Assembly (NCBI RefSeq): GCF_003353175.1
Contig: NZ_QHKS01000003.1
Coordinates: 1-64,000, forward strand
Origin: Paraburkholderia lacunae
Lineage (GTDB): Bacteria; Pseudomonadota; Gammaproteobacteria; Burkholderiales; Burkholderiaceae
Direction of reading: 5' to 3'
DNA length: 64,000 nucleotides
Part shown: positions 1 through 9,708 of the stretch, piece after piece
Layout of the letters: each line of letters opens with the position of its first letter
Position numbering within the stretch: the first letter of the stretch is position 1
Notes under the pieces: model-generated
The model's input: only the letters and a program-made list of their open reading frames with translations
Told to the model about the DNA's origin: nothing
Databases searched by the model: none
Position numbers and translations under genes: made by a program

Positions 1-117
1 GATCTTCATGCCGAAAATCCGAGAGTAAACGCGAAATCCGCATTGTTAACAACCCCCTTCTGGCTGCTTTGCTATTCCACCATCGTTTCTGGAAGCGTCG
101 ATTTGTGTATAACGAGA
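1..117. other. Unrelated sequence beyond the efflux gene breakpoint
   Basis: Bases before about 118 do not continue the efflux gene in any frame. On the minus strand a short open frame starts at an ATG at 43 and runs off the window edge. The segment could be the end of a mobile element or a rearranged neighbour, but too little is present to identify it. Confidence 0.35.
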
Positions 118-696
118 TGGGTTATAGGTGCTCGCCACCGATGCGGCGAGCGTCACGCGCGCCTGCTGCATGTCGGCCTCGGCGGCCTTTTCCTGCGAAA
201 CGGCCTGGCCCAGGCGCTGGCGATTCTTGCCCCACAGGTCAAGATCCCACGACGCGCTAGCCAGCACGTTGTTTTCGCTATACCAGGCGCCGCCGAACGG
301 AGGCGGGTAGAGCGCATTGCCGGAGAACAGCTCGCGGGTCCACGAATAGCTGCCGTTCACCTTCGGGTACAGCGCCGAGCGCGAGCTCTCGATATACGAG
401 GAGGCCTTCGCAAGGCGCGCCTGCGCCTGAGCGATCGACGGGTTGCCGTCGAGCGCTTCCGCAATCAGCTTGGGCAGTTGCGGGTCGCCGAACTGGTTGG
501 CCCAGTCGAGCGACGGCCATTGGCCATTCTCGCCGGGCAGGCTCTGGGTGGACTCGTACTGAGCCGGCGACGCGATCTGCTTGTCGTTTTTGATACCGAA
601 GTAGTTCGCGCACCCCGTAAGGGCGAGCGCCGTCACCGCGGCGGCGACGGCGGCCCGGCTCGACAGCGCGGGCGCGGACAGGGAAAGGGATTTCAT
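46..696 (-). pseudogene. Truncated RND-type efflux outer-membrane lipoprotein (NodT/OprM family)
   Basis: This is the N-terminal part of an outer-membrane factor that would complete a tripartite drug efflux pump. Starting at the ATG at 696, the product has a lipoprotein signal ending in LALTGC, then the typical repeats of the family (helical stretch with ALDGNPSIAQAQARLAKA, and WDLDLWGKNR). Family members are about 450-500 residues long. Here recognisable homology stops at LAASVASTYN (near position 118), followed by an unrelated tail of about 24 residues and a stop. The remaining two thirds is absent, so an insertion, deletion or rearrangement has cut the gene. The upstream MarR gene is 50 bp away and reads the same way, as in intact pump operons. 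The downstream side lies outside the window. Confidence 0.75.
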
Positions 697-745
697 CGCT
701 CGACTCTTTGAGTGGAATGTAATGATGGACACTGCAAGCAATTTA

Positions 746-1261
746 TTACGACTTGCTGTCGAAATTGCTTGCTGCATCACGGGTTAATCCCGTCTGTTCG
801 CCGGAATTGATGAGCACACGGCGCAGCATGCTCTTCAGGAAACCCACTTCTTCGGCGGTGAAACCGCCTAGCAGACTGTCCAGCACGCCGGTGAAAATCG
901 CCGGCATTTTTGCCGCGATCGCATGACCTTCCGGCGTCAACGCAAGCCGGACGACACGCCGGTCCTCGTTGCTGCGCACCCGTGTCAGCAAGCCGCGCTT
1001 TTCCAGCCGGTCGATCAGGCGCGTGACGGCGCTTGCGTCGATGCCATATTCGCGCGCCAGTTCGGCCGCCAGCAGACATTTGCCGCTGGCCACCATGAAC
1101 AGGATGCTGCCTTGCTGGCTGGTGATGCCGAGTTCGGCCATGCTGCGCTGGGTGACCAGATTGGACATGGTCGATTTCACCCGCGAGATCAGATAGCCGA
1201 CGCTTTCGCCTAGCTGGTACTCGCTGAGGTCCGGCAGGGGGGAAGGGGACGGCTCCATCAT
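746..1261 (-). CDS. MarR-family transcriptional regulator
   Basis: A 171-residue winged-helix repressor. The DNA-binding part lies at about residues 50-110: recognition helix region YGIDASAVTRLIDRLEKRG, followed by the wing with the hallmark SNEDRRVVRLALTPEG. Flanking helices form the dimer interface. Two adjacent ATG codons (1261 and 1258) can serve as start. It sits directly upstream of the truncated efflux gene on the same strand, the usual arrangement for a MarR protein that represses its pump operon and is released by small phenolic or toxic ligands. Since the pump gene is broken, the regulator may be left without its original target. The family call is secure; the target is inferred. 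Confidence 0.88.
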   Translation of the reverse strand: MMEPSPSPLPDLSEYQLGESVGYLISRVKSTMSNLVTQRSMAELGITSQQGSILFMVASGKCLLAAELAREYGIDASAVTRLIDRLEKRGLLTRVRSNEDRRVVRLALTPEGHAIAAKMPAIFTGVLDSLLGGFTAEEVGFLKSMLRRVLINSGEQTGLTRDAASNFDSKS

Positions 1262-1296
1262 GATTCTCGTGCGAATGCAATGGTTGACTAGGCAGG

Positions 1297-1326
1297 ATTA
1301 TAGGGGGCGGTTGATTGACGCGGCAA
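1297..1326 (-). promoter_or_regulatory. Putative sigma-70 promoter of the marR gene
   Basis: Read on the minus strand: TTGCCG (1326-1321), an 18-bp spacer, and a perfect TATAAT (1302-1297), about 35 bp before the marR start. Position and hexamers fit a housekeeping promoter; no operator could be assigned. Confidence 0.5.
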
Positions 1327-1482
1327 GCGTTATTACAGCTTAGGCAAGGAACTTTTGCCGCTCAAGGCATAAACGTGGGGGGGCGTAGGATTCGGCTGGC
1401 GTGTGGCGGGGGCTAATCTGATGCACCGCTGCGTGGAAGACGTCAGGCCTATCAGGGAATACCAGAAACGTTCATTGGCGCG

Positions 1483-1491
1483 TGCTATAAT
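1483..1491 (+). promoter_or_regulatory. Putative extended -10 promoter of typA
   Basis: TGCTATAAT at 1483-1491 is a perfect extended -10 element (TGnTATAAT), about 80 bp before the typA ATG. No good -35 hexamer is visible at the right distance, which is common for extended -10 promoters. The rest of the 1262-1573 intergenic region holds the marR promoter and nothing else that I can recognise. Confidence 0.5.
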
Positions 1492-1573
1492 GTTGGGTTC
1501 CCAAAAGTGCGCTTTGGGCTTGTCGTGGTTTATATAAGCAACCGGCGCACTCCCAACTGTCTCCAGGTTTCCT

Positions 1574-3400
1574 ATGACCCGCGCCCTACGCAACATCGCC
1601 ATCATTGCCCACGTCGACCACGGCAAAACTACGCTCGTCGACCAGCTCCTTCGCCAGACCGCCACGTTCCGCGAGAACCAGGCAGTGGTCGAGCGGGTGA
1701 TGGACTCGAACGACATCGAAAAAGAACGTGGCATCACGATTCTGTCGAAGAACTGCGCGGTCGAGTACGAAGGCACGCACATCAACATCGTCGACACCCC
1801 GGGCCACGCGGACTTCGGCGGTGAAGTGGAGCGCGTTCTGTCGATGGTCGACTCGGTGCTGCTGCTGGTGGACGCAGTCGAAGGCCCGATGCCGCAAACG
1901 CGCTTCGTGACCAAGAAGGCGCTCGCGCTCGGCCTCAAGCCGATCGTCGTGATCAATAAGGTCGACCGGCCGGGCGCGCGGATCGACTGGGTGATCAACC
2001 AGACCTTCGATCTGTTCGACAAGCTGGGTGCGTCGGACGAGCAGCTCGACTTCCCGATCGTCTACGCGTCGGGCCTGAACGGCTACGCCGGGTTGACGCC
2101 GGACGTGCGCGAAGGCGACATGCGTCCGCTGTTCGAGGCCGTGCTGCAACACGTGCCGGTCCGCCCGGCTGATCCGGAAGCGCCGCTGCAGCTGCAGATC
2201 ACGTCGCTGGATTACTCGTCGTACGTCGGCCGTATCGGCGTGGGCCGCATCACGCGCGGCCGTATCAAGCCGGGCATGGCCGTTGCCGTGCGTTCGGGCC
2301 CCGATGGCGCGATCCTGAACCGCAAGATCAACCAGGTGCTGTCGTTCAAGGGTCTGGAGCGCGTGCAGGTCGAATCGGCTGAAGCCGGCGACATCGTGCT
2401 GATCAACGGTATCGAAGAAATCGGTATCGGCGTGACTATCTGCTCGCCGGAGCAACCGGAAGCGCTGCCGATGATCACCGTCGACGAACCGACGCTGACC
2501 ATGAACTTCCTCGTGAATTCGTCGCCGCTGGCCGGCCGCGAAGGCAAGTTCGTCACGAGCCGCCAGATTCGCGACCGCCTGATGAAGGAGCTGAACCACA
2601 ACGTCGCGCTGCGCGTGAAGGAAACCGGCGACGAAACCACGTTCGAAGTGGCGGGCCGCGGCGAGCTGCACCTGACCATTCTCGTGGAAAACATGCGTCG
2701 TGAAGGTTACGAGCTGGCCGTGTCGCGTCCGCGCGTGGTGATGCAGGAAATCGACGGCGTGAGGCACGAGCCGTACGAAAATCTGACCGTCGACATGGAA
2801 GACGGCCACCAGGGCGGCGTGATGGAAGAGTTGGGCCGCCGCAAGGGTGAAATGCTCGACATGGCGTCGGATGGCCGTGGCCGTACGCGTCTCGAATATC
2901 GTATTTCGGCACGTGGCCTGATCGGCTTCCAGTCGGAATTCCTCACGCTCACGCGCGGCACGGGCCTGATGAGCCATACGTTCGACTCGTACCAGCCGGT
3001 CAAGGAAGGCTCGGTCGGCGAGCGTCGCAACGGCGTGCTGATTTCGCAGGACGACGGCGCCGCAGTCGCCTACGCGCTGTGGAAGCTGCAGGATCGCGGC
3101 CGCATGTTCGTGTCGCCGGGTGAGCCGCTGTACGAAGGCATGATCATCGGCATTCACAGCCGCGACAACGACCTGGTCGTGAATCCGATCAAGGGCAAGC
3201 AGCTGACCAACGTGCGTTCGTCGGGTACGGACGAAGCGGTGCGCCTCGTGCCGCCGATCCAGATGTCGCTCGAATACGCAGTCGAGTTTATCGACGACGA
3301 CGAGCTAGTCGAAGTCACGCCGCAATCGATCCGTCTGCGCAAGCGCTACCTGAAGGAACACGAGCGCCGCAGCGCAAGCCGTAAGGGCGCAGTGGACTAA
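1574..3400 (+). CDS. typA: Ribosome-associated GTPase TypA/BipA
   Basis: A 608-residue translational GTPase of the EF-G-like group that binds the ribosome and acts in stress response and late 50S assembly. GTPase motifs are intact: P-loop AHVDHGKTT at 12-20, RGITI at 52-56, DTPGHAD at 74-80 and NKVD at 128-131. Domains II, III and V follow, with the family stretch [20 protein letters not shown] in the second half, and a C-terminal basic end. Length equals the family norm (about 605-615). The ATG at 1574 gives the conserved start [20 protein letters not shown]. It is a single-gene unit, with an extended -10 promoter upstream and a clear terminator downstream. Confidence 0.97.
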   Translation: MTRALRNIAIIAHVDHGKTTLVDQLLRQTATFRENQAVVERVMDSNDIEKERGITILSKNCAVEYEGTHINIVDTPGHADFGGEVERVLSMVDSVLLLVDAVEGPMPQTRFVTKKALALGLKPIVVINKVDRPGARIDWVINQTFDLFDKLGASDEQLDFPIVYASGLNGYAGLTPDVREGDMRPLFEAVLQHVPVRPADPEAPLQLQITSLDYSSYVGRIGVGRITRGRIKPGMAVAVRSGPDGAILNRKINQVLSFKGLERVQVESAEAGDIVLINGIEEIGIGVTICSPEQPEALPMITVDEPTLTMNFLVNSSPLAGREGKFVTSRQIRDRLMKELNHNVALRVKETGDETTFEVAGRGELHLTILVENMRREGYELAVSRPRVVMQEIDGVRHEPYENLTVDMEDGHQGGVMEELGRRKGEMLDMASDGRGRTRLEYRISARGLIGFQSEFLTLTRGTGLMSHTFDSYQPVKEGSVGERRNGVLISQDDGAAVAYALWKLQDRGRMFVSPGEPLYEGMIIGIHSRDNDLVVNPIKGKQLTNVRSSGTDEAVRLVPPIQMSLEYAVEFIDDDELVEVTPQSIRLRKRYLKEHERRSASRKGAVD

Positions 3401-3775
3401 ATAGGCGGCAGCCTTGAACGGCTCGATGTCAGACAGAAGCCACCTTCGGGTGGCTTTTGCCGTTTCTGCGTCCCAGCATGACTTGCGCGCCCTTGGTCGC
3501 GGCTTGCTTTCCGTTTGTGGTTGTTTGTCCCCATTTGTTGCAGAAGTCCGTTGCAGGAACTGAAAACTGGCCAGAAAGCCCATCCTGGCAAGGCTCGAGC
3601 GACAATCCGTCTGCTATCTGGACTATCCGTTATGTGATATGCTCCCCGGGTGCAAAGTTTTAGGTCCTTCCAAGCAAGACTTGATTCGCGCAATCCGCTA
3701 AACGGTCAGGCCGTGTCGCGGAAGGTTCTGTAACCCGCTATTTCTCGAGAAACTCGAAGAAAGGTGAGCGTAAAA
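3401..3775. other. Intergenic region between typA and sucA
   Basis: Holds the typA terminator at its left end and the leader of sucA at its right. A possible extended -10 (TGATATGCT, 3635-3643) about 130 bp before sucA could start the sucA-odhB-lpdA transcript, but no -35 supports it. The open frames across it have no family resemblance and I do not call them genes. Confidence 0.4.
3437..3458 (+). terminator. Rho-independent terminator of typA
   Basis: A 7-bp stem (AGCCACC 3438-3444 with GGTGGCT 3449-3455) closes a TTCG tetraloop and runs into TTTT. It lies about 40 bp after the typA stop. Confidence 0.85.
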
Positions 3776-6637
3776 ATGATGAAGCAATTCCAGTCGAACT
3801 CTTATCTGTTCGGCGGCAATGCTCCGTACGTAGAAGAAATGTACGAAGCGTATCTCGATAATCCGGCGTCAGTGCCCGAGAACTGGCGCAGCTATTTCGA
3901 TGCGTTGCAGAACGTGCCTGCATCGGATGGCAGCAATGCCAACGACGTGGCCCACGGCCCGATCGTCGAATCGTTCGCTCAACGGGCCAAGGCCAACGCC
4001 TTCATCCCACGCACGGCTACCGGCGGCGAAGATCTCGCTACCGCACGCAAGCAAGTCTATGTGCAGTCACTCATCGGCGCATATCGCTTCCTCGGCACGC
4101 AATGGGCCAACCTCGATCCTCTGAAGCGCCGCGAACGTCCCGCTATCCCCGAACTTGAACCCGCGTTCTACGACTTCACTGAAGCCGACATGGACCAGGA
4201 GTTCAGCGCCACGAATCTGTATTTCGGGTTCGAGCGCGCATCGCTGCGCGAGATCGTCAAGGCGTTGCGTGACACGTACTGCGGCACGATCGGCGCCGAG
4301 TACATGTACCTGAGCGATCCGGAACAAAAGCGCTGGTGGAAAGAGAAGCTCGAGTCGATCCGTTCGACGCCGAATTTCTCCAATGAAAAGAAAAAGCACA
4401 TCCTGAATCGCCTGACGGCCGCTGAAGGCCTCGAGCGCTTCCTGCACACCAAGTACGTCGGCCAGAAACGCTTCTCGCTCGAAGGCGGCGAAAGCTTCAT
4501 CGCGTCGATGGACGAAGTCGTGCGTCATGGCGGCGCCAACGGCGTGCAGGAAATCGTCATCGGTATGGCTCACCGTGGCCGTCTGAACGTGCTGGTCAAT
4601 ACGCTCGGCAAGATGCCGGCGGACCTGTTCGCCGAATTCGAAGGCAAGCACGTCGACGACCTGCCGGCCGGCGACGTGAAGTACCACAAGGGTTTCTCGT
4701 CGGACGTCTCGACCGATGGCGGCCCGGTTCACCTGTCGCTCGCGTTCAACCCGTCGCACCTCGAAATCGTCAACCCGGTGGTCGAAGGCTCGGCCAAGGC
4801 CCGGATGGATCGTCGCGGCGACGACAGCGGCCTGCAAGTGCTGCCGGTACAGATCCACGGCGACGCGGCCTTCGCCGGCCAGGGCGTCGTGATGGAAACG
4901 CTGAACCTCGCACAAACGCGCGGTTACGGCACGCACGGCACGCTGCACATCGTCATCAACAACCAGATCGGTTTCACGACGTCGGATCCGCGCGACTCGC
5001 GCTCCACGTTGTACTGCTCGGACGTAGTCAAGATGATCGAAGCGCCGGTGCTGCACGTGAACGGTGACGATCCCGAAGCGGTCGTGCTGGCTACGCAACT
5101 GGCGATCGACTTCCGGATGCAGTTCCACAAGGACGTCGTCGTCGACATCGTCTGCTTCCGCAAGCTGGGCCACAACGAGCAGGACACGCCGGCGGTCACG
5201 CAGCCGCTGATGTACAAGACGATTGCGAAGCATCCGGGCACGCGCGCGCTGTACGCTGAAAAGCTGGTGCAACAAGGTGTGATCACCGCGCAAGACGGGG
5301 AAGAGTACGTCAAGGCGTACCGCAAGGCGATGGACGAAGGCCATCACACGATCGATCCGGTGCTCTCGAACTACAAGAGCAAGTACGCGGTCGACTGGGT
5401 CCCGTTCCTGAATCGCAAGTGGACCGACGCAGCCGACACGGCTGTGCCGCTTGCGGAACTGAAGCGCCTCGCTGAGCGCGTCACCACCATCCCCGAAAAC
5501 TTCAAGGTTCACCCGCTGGTCGAGCGCGTCATCAACGACCGTCGCGCGATGGGCCGTGGCGAAGCGAAGCTCGACTGGGGCATGGGCGAACACCTCGCAT
5601 TCGCGTCGCTGGTCGCATCGGGCTATGCCGTGCGCCTGACCGGCCAGGATTCGGGCCGCGGCACGTTCACGCACCGTCACGCGGTGCTACACGATCAGAA
5701 CCGCGAACGCTGGAACGACGGCACCTACGTGCCGCTGCAGAACATCGCCGAAGGCCAGGCGAAGTTCACGGTGATCGACTCGGTGCTGTCGGAAGAAGCG
5801 GTGTTGGGCTTCGAATACGGTTACTCGACTGCTGAACCGAATACGTTCGTCGCGTGGGAAGCGCAGTTCGGCGACTTCGTGAATGGCGCGCAAGTCGTGA
5901 TCGACCAGTTCATCTCGTCGGGCGAAGTGAAGTGGGGCCGTGTTTCGGGTCTCACGATGCTGCTGCCGCACGGTTACGAAGGTCAGGGTCCGGAGCACTC
6001 GTCGGCACGTATCGAGCGTTTCCTGCAACTGTGTGCAGACCACAACATGCAGGTCGTTCAGCCGACCACGCCGGCGCAGATTTTCCACCTGCTGCGCCGT
6101 CAGATGATCCGACTGTTCCGCAAGCCGCTGATCGTCGCTACGCCGAAGTCGCTGCTGCGTCACAAGGAAGCCGTATCGGATCTGTCGGAACTGGCGAAGG
6201 GCGCGTTCCAGCCGATTCTCGGCGAAGTGGACGAAGCCATCGACGCGAAGAAGGTCAAGCGCGTGATCGCCTGCTCGGGCCGCGTGTACTACGACCTCGT
6301 CGCGCATCGCCGTGAAGCGAAGGCGAACGACGTCGCGATCATCCGTATCGAACAGCTCTATCCGTTCGCGCATAAGCAGTTCGAAGCGGAAATGAAGAAG
6401 TACGACAACGCGACCGAGGTGGTCTGGGTGCAGGACGAGCCGCAGAATCAGGGCCCGTGGTTCTACATCGAGCACCACCTGAAGGAAGGCATGAAGGACG
6501 GGCAGAAGCTGGCATACAGCGGCCGTCCGGCTTCGGCCTCGCCGGCAGTCGGCTACTACGCGAAGCACTACGAGCAGCAGAAGGCGCTGGTCGAAGGCGC
6601 TTTCGGCCGTCTCAAGAGCTCGTCGATCGCTAAATAA
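3776..6637 (+). CDS. sucA: 2-oxoglutarate dehydrogenase E1 component
   Basis: Thiamine-diphosphate-dependent E1 of the 2-oxoglutarate dehydrogenase complex: it decarboxylates 2-oxoglutarate and passes the succinyl group to the lipoyl arm of E2 in the TCA cycle. The product is 953 residues, near the usual 930-960. The N-terminal segment (SYLFGGNAPYVEEMYEAYL) is the typical E2-contact region. AHRGRLNVL (about residue 265) and NNQIGFTT (about 395) mark the cofactor domain, and GQGPEHSSARIERFLQL the transketolase-like pyrimidine-binding domain. A GTG 12 bp upstream is in frame, but it lies inside the ribosome-binding site AAGGTGAG (3761-3768), so the ATG at 3776 is chosen. It heads the operon with odhB and lpdA. 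Confidence 0.97.
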   Translation: MMKQFQSNSYLFGGNAPYVEEMYEAYLDNPASVPENWRSYFDALQNVPASDGSNANDVAHGPIVESFAQRAKANAFIPRTATGGEDLATARKQVYVQSLIGAYRFLGTQWANLDPLKRRERPAIPELEPAFYDFTEADMDQEFSATNLYFGFERASLREIVKALRDTYCGTIGAEYMYLSDPEQKRWWKEKLESIRSTPNFSNEKKKHILNRLTAAEGLERFLHTKYVGQKRFSLEGGESFIASMDEVVRHGGANGVQEIVIGMAHRGRLNVLVNTLGKMPADLFAEFEGKHVDDLPAGDVKYHKGFSSDVSTDGGPVHLSLAFNPSHLEIVNPVVEGSAKARMDRRGDDSGLQVLPVQIHGDAAFAGQGVVMETLNLAQTRGYGTHGTLHIVINNQIGFTTSDPRDSRSTLYCSDVVKMIEAPVLHVNGDDPEAVVLATQLAIDFRMQFHKDVVVDIVCFRKLGHNEQDTPAVTQPLMYKTIAKHPGTRALYAEKLVQQGVITAQDGEEYVKAYRKAMDEGHHTIDPVLSNYKSKYAVDWVPFLNRKWTDAADTAVPLAELKRLAERVTTIPENFKVHPLVERVINDRRAMGRGEAKLDWGMGEHLAFASLVASGYAVRLTGQDSGRGTFTHRHAVLHDQNRERWNDGTYVPLQNIAEGQAKFTVIDSVLSEEAVLGFEYGYSTAEPNTFVAWEAQFGDFVNGAQVVIDQFISSGEVKWGRVSGLTMLLPHGYEGQGPEHSSARIERFLQLCADHNMQVVQPTTPAQIFHLLRRQMIRLFRKPLIVATPKSLLRHKEAVSDLSELAKGAFQPILGEVDEAIDAKKVKRVIACSGRVYYDLVAHRREAKANDVAIIRIEQLYPFAHKQFEAEMKKYDNATEVVWVQDEPQNQGPWFYIEHHLKEGMKDGQKLAYSGRPASASPAVGYYAKHYEQQKALVEGAFGRLKSSSIAK

Positions 6638-6652
6638 ACACAAGAGCCGAAC

Positions 6653-6677
6653 CGGGAAAGCGCGCTGCGCTTTCCCG
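6653..6677. repeat. Perfect 11-bp hairpin between sucA and odhB
   Basis: CGGGAAAGCGC (6653-6663), a 3-base loop GCT, and GCGCTTTCCCG (6667-6677) form a perfect stem 16 bp after the sucA stop. No T-run follows on the plus strand, so it looks like an RNA-stability or processing element inside the operon rather than a terminator. Confidence 0.8.
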
Positions 6678-6790
6678 TGCCTCATCCAGTGAGCAATTTG
6701 ATGGTTCATTGGCGGCATTCGAGGTTCGCAGGCGGTCGTCCGGTCGTTGATAACCGCGCCGTCACCCGATACGTATTCAGGATATTCATA

Positions 6791-8074
6791 ATGGCTATTG
6801 TTGAAGTCAAGGTTCCCCAGCTCTCCGAGTCGGTCTCGGAAGCCACGATGCTGCAGTGGAAGAAGAAGCCCGGCGAGGCTGTTGCTCAAGACGAAATTCT
6901 CATCGAAATCGAGACCGACAAGGTCGTGCTCGAAGTGCCGGCACCGGCTGCTGGCGTGCTCGCGCAAGTGATTGCGAACGACGGCGACACCGTCGTCGCT
7001 GATCAGGTGATCGCGAAGATCGACACCGAAGGCACGGCAGGCGCCGCGGCTGTCGAAGCCGAAGTCAAGCCGGCACCTGTTGCCGCACCGGCACCGTCTG
7101 CGGCGCCGGCTCCTGCCGCTCAAGCCGCATCCGCAACGGGTGCGAACACTGCTGCTTCGCCGGCTGCCGGCAAGCTGTTGGCCGAAAAGGGTCTGTCCGC
7201 CGGCGACGTCGCAGGCTCGGGCCGCGACGGCCGCATCACCAAGGGCGACGTGTTGACCGCCGGCGCTCCTGCTGCGAAACCTGCTGCACCGGCACCGGCT
7301 GCCGCACCGAAGGCCGCCAAGCCGTCGCTGCCGGACGTCAAGGCGCCGGCATCGGCCGAGCAGTGGCTGAAGGACCGCCCGGAACAACGCGTGCCGATGT
7401 CGCGTCTGCGTGCGCGTATCGCAGAGCGTCTGCTCGAGTCGCAACAAACCAATGCCATCCTCACCACGTTCAACGAAGTGAACATGGCGCCGGTGATGGA
7501 CCTGCGCAACAAGTACAAGGACAAGTTCGAGAAGGAACACGGCGTGAAGCTCGGCTTCATGTCGTTCTTCGTCAAGGCGGCTGTCCACGCGCTGAAGAAG
7601 TTCCCGCTCGTGAACGCGTCGATCGACGGTAACGACATCGTCTATCACGGCTACTTCGACATCGGTATCGCTGTCGGTTCGCCGCGCGGTCTGGTGGTGC
7701 CGATCCTGCGCAATGCGGATCAGCTGAGCCTCGCCGAAATCGAGAAGAAGATCGCCGAATTCGGCCAGAAGGCCAAGGACGGCAAGCTGTCGATCGAAGA
7801 GATGACCGGCGGCACGTTCTCGATCTCGAACGGTGGTGTGTTCGGCTCGATGCTGTCGACCCCGATCATCAACCCGCCGCAATCCGCCATTCTGGGCGTG
7901 CACGCCACCAAGGAACGCGCTGTGGTCGAAAACGGCCAGATCGTGATCCGCCCGATGAACTACCTGGCGTTGTCGTACGACCATCGGATCATCGACGGCC
8001 GCGAGGCGGTGCTGTCGCTCGTCGCGATGAAGGACGCGCTGGAAGACCCGGCTCGCCTGCTGCTCGACTTGTAA
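6791..8074 (+). CDS. odhB: 2-oxoglutarate dehydrogenase E2, dihydrolipoyl succinyltransferase
   Basis: Core subunit that transfers succinyl from lipoyl to CoA. In the 427-residue product, the lipoyl domain spans about 2-76 with the lipoylated lysine in ETDK (K44). An Ala/Pro-rich linker follows, then a peripheral subunit-binding domain ([20 protein letters not shown], about 120-155), a second linker, and the catalytic domain from about 195. The active-site motif HRIIDG is near the end (H398, D402). An upstream in-frame start would add 38 residues unlike any E2; the ATG at 6791 gives the conserved [15 protein letters not shown]. The gene lies between sucA and lpdA on the same strand. Confidence 0.97.
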   Translation: MAIVEVKVPQLSESVSEATMLQWKKKPGEAVAQDEILIEIETDKVVLEVPAPAAGVLAQVIANDGDTVVADQVIAKIDTEGTAGAAAVEAEVKPAPVAAPAPSAAPAPAAQAASATGANTAASPAAGKLLAEKGLSAGDVAGSGRDGRITKGDVLTAGAPAAKPAAPAPAAAPKAAKPSLPDVKAPASAEQWLKDRPEQRVPMSRLRARIAERLLESQQTNAILTTFNEVNMAPVMDLRNKYKDKFEKEHGVKLGFMSFFVKAAVHALKKFPLVNASIDGNDIVYHGYFDIGIAVGSPRGLVVPILRNADQLSLAEIEKKIAEFGQKAKDGKLSIEEMTGGTFSISNGGVFGSMLSTPIINPPQSAILGVHATKERAVVENGQIVIRPMNYLALSYDHRIIDGREAVLSLVAMKDALEDPARLLLDL

Positions 8075-8127
8075 TCGCGGCGTTTGTCGCGATTCAGGTA
8101 GTACCGTCTCCAGCATTCCGCAGTACA

Positions 8128-8167
8128 GGAACGGCGCGCGCCACGAAGCGTGGCCGCGCGCCGTTCC
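8128..8167. repeat. 18-bp hairpin between odhB and lpdA
   Basis: GGAACGGCGCGCGCCACG (8128-8145) pairs with CGTGG and CGCGCGCCGTTCC (8149-8153 and 8155-8167) around a 3-base loop, with one bulged C at 8154. It has no T-run and ends 19 bp before the lpdA ATG. Like the hairpin after sucA, it probably sets mRNA stability or relative expression. Confidence 0.8.
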
Positions 8168-8186
8168 GTCAAGAAAAAGGATTGTC

Positions 8187-9617
8187 ATGTCCAAAGAATT
8201 TGACGTCGTCGTGATCGGCGCCGGCCCCGGCGGCTACATCGCCGCAATCCGCGCAGCGCAGCTCGGCAAGACCGTCGCATGTATCGAAAAGTGGAAGAAC
8301 CCGGCTGGCGCGCTGAAGCTCGGCGGCACGTGCCTGAACGTGGGTTGTATTCCGTCGAAGGCGCTGCTCGCGTCGTCGGAAGAATTTGAAAACGCGCAGC
8401 ACCACCTTGCCGATCACGGCATCAACGTGTCGGACGTGAAGCTCGACATCTCGAAGATGCTGGCCCGCAAGGACGGCATCGTCGACAAGATGACCAAGGG
8501 CATCGAGTTCCTGTTCCGCAAGAACAAGATCACGTGGCTCAAGGGTCACGGCAAGTTCACCGGCAAGACGGATGCCGGCGTGCAGATCGAGGTGAGCGGC
8601 GAAGGCGAGACCGAAGTCGTCACGGCGAAGAACGTGATCATCGCAACGGGCTCGAAGGCGCGTCATCTGCCGAACGTGCCGGTCGACAACAAGATCGTGT
8701 CCGACAACGAAGGCGCACTGAGCTTCGACACCGTGCCGAAGAAACTCGCCGTGATCGGCGCAGGCGTGATCGGTCTGGAACTGGGCTCGGTGTGGCGCCG
8801 TTTGGGCTCGGAAGTGACCGTGCTCGAAGCGCTGCCGGAATTCCTCGGCGCAGCCGATCAGGCGCTGGCGAAGGAAGCCGCCAAGCAGTTCAAGAAACAA
8901 GGTCTGGACATCCACGTGGGTGTGACGGTCGGCGAAGTGACGGCGACCGGCAACAGCGTCACGTTGAACTACACGGACAAGGACGGCAATGCGCAGACGT
9001 TCGAAGCCGACCGCCTGATCGTGTCGATCGGCCGCGTGCCGAACACCGACAACCTCGGCCTCGAAGCGATCGGCCTGAAGGCCAACGAACGCGGTTTCAT
9101 CGACGTCGACGCACACTGCGCGACGGCCGTGCCGAACGTGTACGCGATCGGCGACGTGGTGCGCGGCCCGATGCTCGCGCACAAGGCCGAAGATGAAGGC
9201 GTGCTGGTTGCCGAAATCATCGACGGTCAGAAGCCGCATATCGACTACAACTGCATTCCGTGGGTGATCTACACCGAACCGGAAATTGCGTGGGTCGGCA
9301 AGACCGAGCAGCAACTGAAGGCTGAAGGCCGCGAAGTCAAGACGGGCCAGTTCCCGTTCATGGCGAACGGCCGCGCGCTGGGCATCAACAAGGCGGATGG
9401 TTTCGTCAAGATGATCGCCGACGCGAAGACCGACGAACTGCTCGGCGTGCACATCATCTCGGCGAACGCATCGGATCTGATCGCGGAAGCCGTGGTGGCG
9501 ATGGAATTCAAGGCGGCGTCGGAAGACATCGGCCGTATTTGCCATCCGCACCCGTCGCTGTCCGAAGTCATGCGCGAAGCGGCCTTGGCCGTCGACAAGC
9601 GCGCGCTGAACATGTAA
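8187..9617 (+). CDS. lpdA: Dihydrolipoyl dehydrogenase (E3)
   Basis: FAD-dependent disulfide oxidoreductase that reoxidises the lipoyl arm of E2 and reduces NAD+. The 476-residue product shows the FAD-binding GAGPGG at 11-16, the redox-active pair in CLNVGC (C49, C54), a central NAD-binding region with VIGAGVIGLELG, the second FAD contact in YAIGDVV, and the catalytic HPHPSLSE at 453-460. Length is standard. The A-rich stretch AAGAAAAAGG just before the ATG is a usable ribosome-binding site. As the third gene after sucA and odhB, it belongs to the 2-oxoglutarate complex, though such E3 subunits may be shared with other dehydrogenases. Confidence 0.97.
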   Translation: MSKEFDVVVIGAGPGGYIAAIRAAQLGKTVACIEKWKNPAGALKLGGTCLNVGCIPSKALLASSEEFENAQHHLADHGINVSDVKLDISKMLARKDGIVDKMTKGIEFLFRKNKITWLKGHGKFTGKTDAGVQIEVSGEGETEVVTAKNVIIATGSKARHLPNVPVDNKIVSDNEGALSFDTVPKKLAVIGAGVIGLELGSVWRRLGSEVTVLEALPEFLGAADQALAKEAAKQFKKQGLDIHVGVTVGEVTATGNSVTLNYTDKDGNAQTFEADRLIVSIGRVPNTDNLGLEAIGLKANERGFIDVDAHCATAVPNVYAIGDVVRGPMLAHKAEDEGVLVAEIIDGQKPHIDYNCIPWVIYTEPEIAWVGKTEQQLKAEGREVKTGQFPFMANGRALGINKADGFVKMIADAKTDELLGVHIISANASDLIAEAVVAMEFKAASEDIGRICHPHPSLSEVMREAALAVDKRALNM

Positions 9618-9660
9618 CCAGCGCACGCCTGACTGATCGCAGCACTCCAGCATCACCACG

Positions 9661-9697
9661 AAGGCGGGCGGGTTCACTCCCTCCCGCCTTTCTTTTT
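9661..9697 (+). terminator. Terminator after lpdA
   Basis: AAGGCGGG (9661-9668) pairs with CCCGCCTT (9683-9690), extended by an inner GG/CC pair, and is followed by TCTTTTT. It ends only 12 bp before the zapE ATG, so zapE must be expressed by read-through or from a promoter overlapping this hairpin. Confidence 0.85.
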
Positions 9698-9708
9698 GCC
9701 GCAACACG

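Noticed and set aside
1586..3157. A 523-residue open frame opposite typA
   Set aside because: Antisense to a conserved gene; His/Arg/Val-rich composition without motifs.
5687..8194. An 835-residue open frame on the minus strand
   Set aside because: It lies opposite sucA and odhB, has Arg/His/Asp-rich composition and no domain; a shadow of high-GC coding sequence.
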